This document shows, one piece after another, positions 6,302-9,579 of a stretch of 9,579 nucleotides of DNA. Below the pieces are notes generated by a model. It ran no database searches, was not told the origin of the DNA, and saw only the letters and a list, made by a program, of their open reading frames with translations. The translations under genes and the position numbers were made by a program. The stretch's first letter is position 1. Each line of letters opens with the position of its first letter. The stretch lies in contig JAJZOA010000199.1 in the NCBI GenBank assembly GCA_021852225.1, forward strand, positions 1-9,579, in the 5' to 3' direction. The DNA comes from Planctomycetota bacterium. GTDB lineage: Bacteria; Planctomycetota; Phycisphaerae; WQYP01.

Positions 6302-8368
6302 TCACACGCCGACGGGCTGTTTCAGGGGGGCTTTTTCATGGGGCCATGCCGGTGCTTTGCCCAGCACGTCTTCCCAGCAGCATCGCAATACCTCTGCCAC
6401 AGACCAAGCCTGAGCAATACAGCCACGTGGCTGGTGCGGTGCGTCGCCATCGGCAATTTCGCTTATTGAACCAATCCCCGCCATCAGCAAGTGGGATTCA
6501 AACGGCTGTATAAAGCCATACGCCTTTTGACGGGCTGCCGCCGATCCGCCATTGGCCCGTACATACGCCGACACAAACGGGCCGATCAGCCACGGCCAGG
6601 CGGTGCCCTGATGATAGGCATGGTCCCGGCTGTTCTGATCGCCGCAATAGTGGCCGATATATCGGGCCGAACCGGGTGCCAGCGTCCGCAGCCCCATTGG
6701 TGTTAAAAGGTCGCGCTGCACCACGTTGACCACGGCGGCGGCCTTGTCCGTCGGCAACATGCCAAACGGCAGGCTGGCGGCGATAATCTGATTCGGGCGA
6801 ATGGAGTCATCCGGTGTGCCATCGGGTGAAATGACATCAAACAGGCAATTGCGGGCCGGGTTCCAGAATGTTTTAACAAAATTTGCGGCACAAAGCTGTG
6901 CTGTGGCGGCAAATGAATCGGCGCGCGCGTTGTCTGCGGCGGAACGGGCTATAAATTCCATTACTTTTAAGGCATTGAACCAGAGGGCTGAAATTTCCAC
7001 CGGCTTGCCATACCGCGGCGTGACCACTTCGCCGCCAATTTTTGCATCCATCCAAGTCAGTTGCACGCCGGGTTCGCCGGCACAAATCAGGCCGTCAACG
7101 TCCATATGAATGCCGAAATGGGTTCCAGTGCGGTATTTGTCCAGAATCTGGCAAAGGGGCGCGTAAAGGTAATCCCGCAGAAGGGCGCCATCTCCGGTGT
7201 AACGCCAGTATTGATACGCGGCCTGCACAAACCAGAGTGACGCATCCACCGTGTTGTAATCCGGCTGGTCGCTTTCATCGGGGAAGCGGTTGGGCGTGAG
7301 TCCATCGCGAATATGATCCGCAAATGTCACCAGCACGCCGCGCGCCGCGGCCTGGCTGCCCGTCACCAGCGCGATGCCTGGCAGACTGATAAACGTGTCA
7401 CGTCCCCAGTCTTCAAACCACGGATACCCGGCGATGATCGACATTTTATTTGGATTCGCCTTGTCCGCACTTCGTGTAACCAGGAATTGTTCAGCGGCTG
7501 TGCTTAGTTTGGCCAGCAGATCCGTCATTTCGCCTGCGTTGCCCAGCCGGGAGCCAAGTTGTTCATGACGCCGCCGACACCCGTCAATCAACCGCTGCTG
7601 TTCGGTAATAGCGACAGGATGCGTGGCGGCAATCAGCACAGCCGGACGACCGATTTTAAGTGTGAATTCCAAGGCGCCGGGGGTCCACAAGTCGTCCATA
7701 TCCGGGTAGCCGCGGGCACGTTCCTCGCGCAGCACGAAATTGTACCACCAGCATTGGCCTTCACTGAAATGATCGGCATTGTGGCTGATAAAAACCTTCA
7801 GCGGACATTGCGGTGCCGAAAGCAGCAGCGCTTCGTGGGCACCGGCACCGGTGTCCACGCTCCAGCCGGCGCGGTTGGAAGCCGTGGTGGTGGCATGAAA
7901 ATGCCGGCCGGCCATCATCGGTTGAACGTGGAGCAGAACCTCGGCCTTTCCGGCGGTGCCCTGAACGAGGTCGTAACGAACGATGACGACATCCTTGCCG
8001 TGCGGCATGAAAATGGATTTTTCCACGATGGCATCGCCGCAGGCATATCGCCAGACCGGCCCGGCCCCGACTTCGCAGGAAATGAGGTTCTGGTAGCCGG
8101 CTGGATCCATCAGATCGGGAAATTCATTGGTGGAGAGCGGGTAGCTTTTCTGGCCGATCCAGACGCGGTCTTCCACACGTGAAACCAGCACAATACGATC
8201 GACCGGCGGCCGGTTGGGGGCCACGAGATATCCATGGTATTTACGCGTATTGACACCCGCAATTGTGCCCGACGCGTAGGCACCGCGCCCATTGGTGCAG
8301 AGCCATTCACGGGTAATGGACGCGTCCAGATTACGACATGTTTTTTGATCAATACTGATTGGATTCAT
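6302..8368 (-). CDS. Glycogen debranching enzyme family (GH133-type amylo-alpha-1,6-glucosidase)
   Basis: This 688-residue predicted cytoplasmic enzyme should hydrolyse alpha-1,6 branch stubs in glycogen or similar alpha-glucans. The N-terminal beta-sandwich domain (about 1-270) opens with NGRGAYASGTIAG (26-38) and RKYHGYLVA (42-50), diagnostic of bacterial and archaeal members. The C-terminal (alpha/alpha)6 domain (about 285-670) has YPWFEDWGRDTFISLPG (315-331), PNRFPDE (359-365), YNTVDASLWF (371-380), LTWMDAK (437-443), PVEISALWFNALK (456-468), HQGTAWPWL (586-594) and SISEIADGD (634-642). All expected motifs are intact and the length is normal. Start choice: ATG at 8368 has AAGGAA 9 bases upstream; a TTG two codons earlier (8374) lies only 3 bases from it and is less likely. 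The gene follows the M42 peptidase by 38 bases on the same strand, so co-transcription is likely. The exact catalytic acids are not assigned here. Confidence 0.93.
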   Translation of the reverse strand: MNPISIDQKTCRNLDASITREWLCTNGRGAYASGTIAGVNTRKYHGYLVAPNRPPVDRIVLVSRVEDRVWIGQKSYPLSTNEFPDLMDPAGYQNLISCEVGAGPVWRYACGDAIVEKSIFMPHGKDVVIVRYDLVQGTAGKAEVLLHVQPMMAGRHFHATTTASNRAGWSVDTGAGAHEALLLSAPQCPLKVFISHNADHFSEGQCWWYNFVLREERARGYPDMDDLWTPGALEFTLKIGRPAVLIAATHPVAITEQQRLIDGCRRRHEQLGSRLGNAGEMTDLLAKLSTAAEQFLVTRSADKANPNKMSIIAGYPWFEDWGRDTFISLPGIALVTGSQAAARGVLVTFADHIRDGLTPNRFPDESDQPDYNTVDASLWFVQAAYQYWRYTGDGALLRDYLYAPLCQILDKYRTGTHFGIHMDVDGLICAGEPGVQLTWMDAKIGGEVVTPRYGKPVEISALWFNALKVMEFIARSAADNARADSFAATAQLCAANFVKTFWNPARNCLFDVISPDGTPDDSIRPNQIIAASLPFGMLPTDKAAAVVNVVQRDLLTPMGLRTLAPGSARYIGHYCGDQNSRDHAYHQGTAWPWLIGPFVSAYVRANGGSAAARQKAYGFIQPFESHLLMAGIGSISEIADGDAPHQPRGCIAQAWSVAEVLRCCWEDVLGKAPAWPHEKAPLKQPVGV

Positions 8369-8377
8369 GGTCAACGG

Positions 8378-8383
8378 TTCCTT
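8378..8383 (-). promoter_or_regulatory. Shine-Dalgarno site of the debranching enzyme gene
   Basis: AAGGAA on the - strand sits 9 bases before ATG at 8368. It lies in the short gap after the M42 peptidase stop and supports the ATG over the TTG at 8374. Confidence 0.6.
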
Positions 8384-8406
8384 GTTATCGCGCTGTATCG
8401 GGTCGG

Positions 8407-9441
8407 TCAGGCGCTTAACCAGGCGGCCAGCAGGTCGCGTGTTGCGTGCAGATCGTCCTTGTGGGTCATTTCCGTGACGGTGTGAATGTATCGCGTGGGA
8501 ATACTGAGTGTAATGGTTTTCATGCCCGCGCCGCTGCGCTGCATGGCGCCGGCGTCGGTGCCGCCCATGGGCAAAATTTCAAGCTGGTACTTTATTTTTT
8601 CATCGCGCGCAACTTTCACGAACTGATCCACAAGTCCATGATCGCTGATTGACGCGCCATCCATGACTTTAATTCCGACGCCTTCGCCGGCGCGGGTAAC
8701 CGCCTGGTCGTCCGGTATGCCGGGTGTATCGCAAGCCAAGGTGGTATCCAGGGCGATGGAAATGTCCGGCTCCAGGCCAAAAGTGGCCGGCCCGGCACCG
8801 CGCAGACCGACTTCTTCCTGCACGGTAAATGCAACGGCGATTTGATAGCGAGATTTCTTCACCCGCTGCATGGCCCGCACGGCGGCCCAGACGGCCGCAC
8901 GGTTATCCATTGCCTGCCCGCACACAAAATCGCCTATCTGGCTGAACGGCTTGACCAGTGTCACCGGGTCGCCGACGCGAACCAGGTCTCGCACTTTTTT
9001 TGCGGCCAGACCGGTATCCACAACGAAATCACTTACCAGAAATATCTTTTTCCGATCCTCTTCCGTGGCAATATGAATCGGCTTGCCGCCGGGGTTCAGC
9101 ACGCCGGAAATATCTTTGCGGCCCTGTATCAGGACGGTGTTGGCCGCCAGATTTCGTGTATCAAACCCGCCCGCGTTGTGCACGCGAATGAAACCTTTGT
9201 CATCAATGTGCCGCACATAAAAGCCGATTTGGTCCATGTGGGCGGCGATCATCACGCGCGGCGGTTTTTCGCCGGCGGTGGCCTTTGTGGCATGACGCAG
9301 GCAGATCAGATTGCCCATCGCGTCGACACGGGTTTCATCAAACAGACCGGCGATTTCGTTCTGTACCACCGCCCGAACACGCTCTTCGCGGCCCGGCACG
9401 CCTGGTGTTTCCGTCAACAGTTTGAGAAATTCCACAGCCAT
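8407..9441 (-). CDS. M42 family metallopeptidase (glutamyl/deblocking aminopeptidase type)
   Basis: M42 enzymes are cytoplasmic di-metal aminopeptidases, often large tetrahedral oligomers, that trim short peptides from the N-terminus; members are frequently mis-named endoglucanase or cellulase M. The 344 residues match the family length. Expected metal ligands and catalytic residues are visible: AAHMDQIGF with H68 and D70, AMDNRAA with bridging D179, QEEVGLRGA with catalytic E209 and metal-binding E210, ALDTT with D232, and YIHT with H320. GGTDAGAM (293-300) is the conserved loop near the active site. A PDZ-like insert probably covers about residues 72-165. The start at ATG 9441 is well fixed, since an in-frame TAA lies at 9456-9454 and AGGAG sits just upstream, though only 2 bases away. 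It precedes the debranching enzyme gene by 38 bases. Peptidase specificity cannot be read from sequence. Confidence 0.94.
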   Translation of the reverse strand: MAVEFLKLLTETPGVPGREERVRAVVQNEIAGLFDETRVDAMGNLICLRHATKATAGEKPPRVMIAAHMDQIGFYVRHIDDKGFIRVHNAGGFDTRNLAANTVLIQGRKDISGVLNPGGKPIHIATEEDRKKIFLVSDFVVDTGLAAKKVRDLVRVGDPVTLVKPFSQIGDFVCGQAMDNRAAVWAAVRAMQRVKKSRYQIAVAFTVQEEVGLRGAGPATFGLEPDISIALDTTLACDTPGIPDDQAVTRAGEGVGIKVMDGASISDHGLVDQFVKVARDEKIKYQLEILPMGGTDAGAMQRSGAGMKTITLSIPTRYIHTVTEMTHKDDLHATRDLLAAWLSA

Positions 9442-9469
9442 GACTCCTGCGCATTAGACCGCCTCCCCG

Positions 9470-9485
9470 CCGGCACCAATGCCGG
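9470..9485 (-). other. Small hairpin in the M42 peptidase leader
   Basis: CCGGCA (9470-9475) and TGCCGG (9480-9485) form a perfect 6-bp stem with a 4-base loop. It lies between the larger inverted repeat and the ribosome binding site of the M42 gene. No T-tract follows; function unknown and chance is possible in GC-rich sequence. Confidence 0.3.
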
Positions 9486-9487
9486 AC

Positions 9488-9544
9488 GGAAAAGACCGTT
9501 TGCCACAAGGGCATTATCGGGCCTGACGGGAAATTGGCAAACGG
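9488..9544 (-). terminator. Inverted repeat with T-rich tail, possible terminator of an upstream gene
   Basis: CCGTTTGCCA (9496-9505) and TGGCAAACGG (9535-9544) form a perfect 10-bp inverted repeat around 29 bases. Read on the - strand the stem is followed directly by TCTTTTCC (9495-9488), as in a rho-independent terminator for a gene lying beyond the right edge. The large loop is atypical; an operator or leader structure for the M42 gene, whose start is 47 bases further on, is the alternative. Confidence 0.45.
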
Positions 9545-9579
9545 CTTGCGGCCGTGGTGGCGCTGGCGCGTGATGATCG

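Noticed and set aside
7559..8182. 207-codon open frame on the + strand opposite the debranching enzyme
   Set aside because: It lies wholly within the antisense of a well-supported GH133-type gene and shows no family motif or RBS.
8842..9573. 243-codon open frame on the + strand opposite the M42 gene
   Set aside because: It is antisense to a complete, motif-rich M42 peptidase and its translation has no recognisable domain; GC-rich codon structure explains the open frame.
9421..9579. Open - strand frames from the right edge running over the M42 start
   Set aside because: Two frames stay open over about 140 bases, but the translations are Pro/Arg-rich with no recognisable domain, and the fragment is too short to call a gene.

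Overview
The window looks like an ordinary chromosomal segment from a Gram-negative bacterium of moderately high GC. The first gene is a member of the LptD/OstA outer-membrane assembly family, so the cell should have an LPS-type outer membrane. Its unusually long, duplicated periplasmic part, together with a GH133-type debranching enzyme, an M42 peptidase and a P-loop sulfotransferase, would fit a Planctomycetota-like organism (for example Phycisphaerae). That placement is an impression from protein style, not proven by any marker here.

Layout. On the + strand, the 3' part of an lptD-like gene (1-2935, its start lies left of the window) is followed after a 233-base gap by xseA (3169-4884), the large subunit of exodeoxyribonuclease VII, with a TTG start and a roughly 100-residue extra N-terminus. 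On the - strand, three genes run towards xseA. An M42 family metallo-aminopeptidase (9441-8407) and a glycogen-debranching-type enzyme (8368-6302) are 38 bases apart and probably form an operon. A 250-base structured gap follows, then a sulfotransferase (6051-5065). xseA and the sulfotransferase converge across a 180-base interval with no gene; the small subunit gene xseB is not in the window.

How the genes relate. The + strand pair combines envelope biogenesis and DNA repair with no obvious functional link. The - strand pair combines alpha-glucan breakdown with peptide trimming, both cytoplasmic catabolic housekeeping functions. The sulfotransferase probably modifies a glycan or other small acceptor, but its substrate cannot be read from sequence. 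No mobile elements, CRISPR arrays, rRNA or tRNA genes were seen.

I did not find a convincing undescribed multi-gene system. The most noteworthy points are the duplicated OstA-like module in the LptD homologue, the basic/proline-rich N-terminal extension of XseA, the missing xseB next to xseA, mutually exclusive hairpins in the sulfotransferase leader, and a 10-bp inverted repeat with a T-rich tail upstream of the M42 gene.
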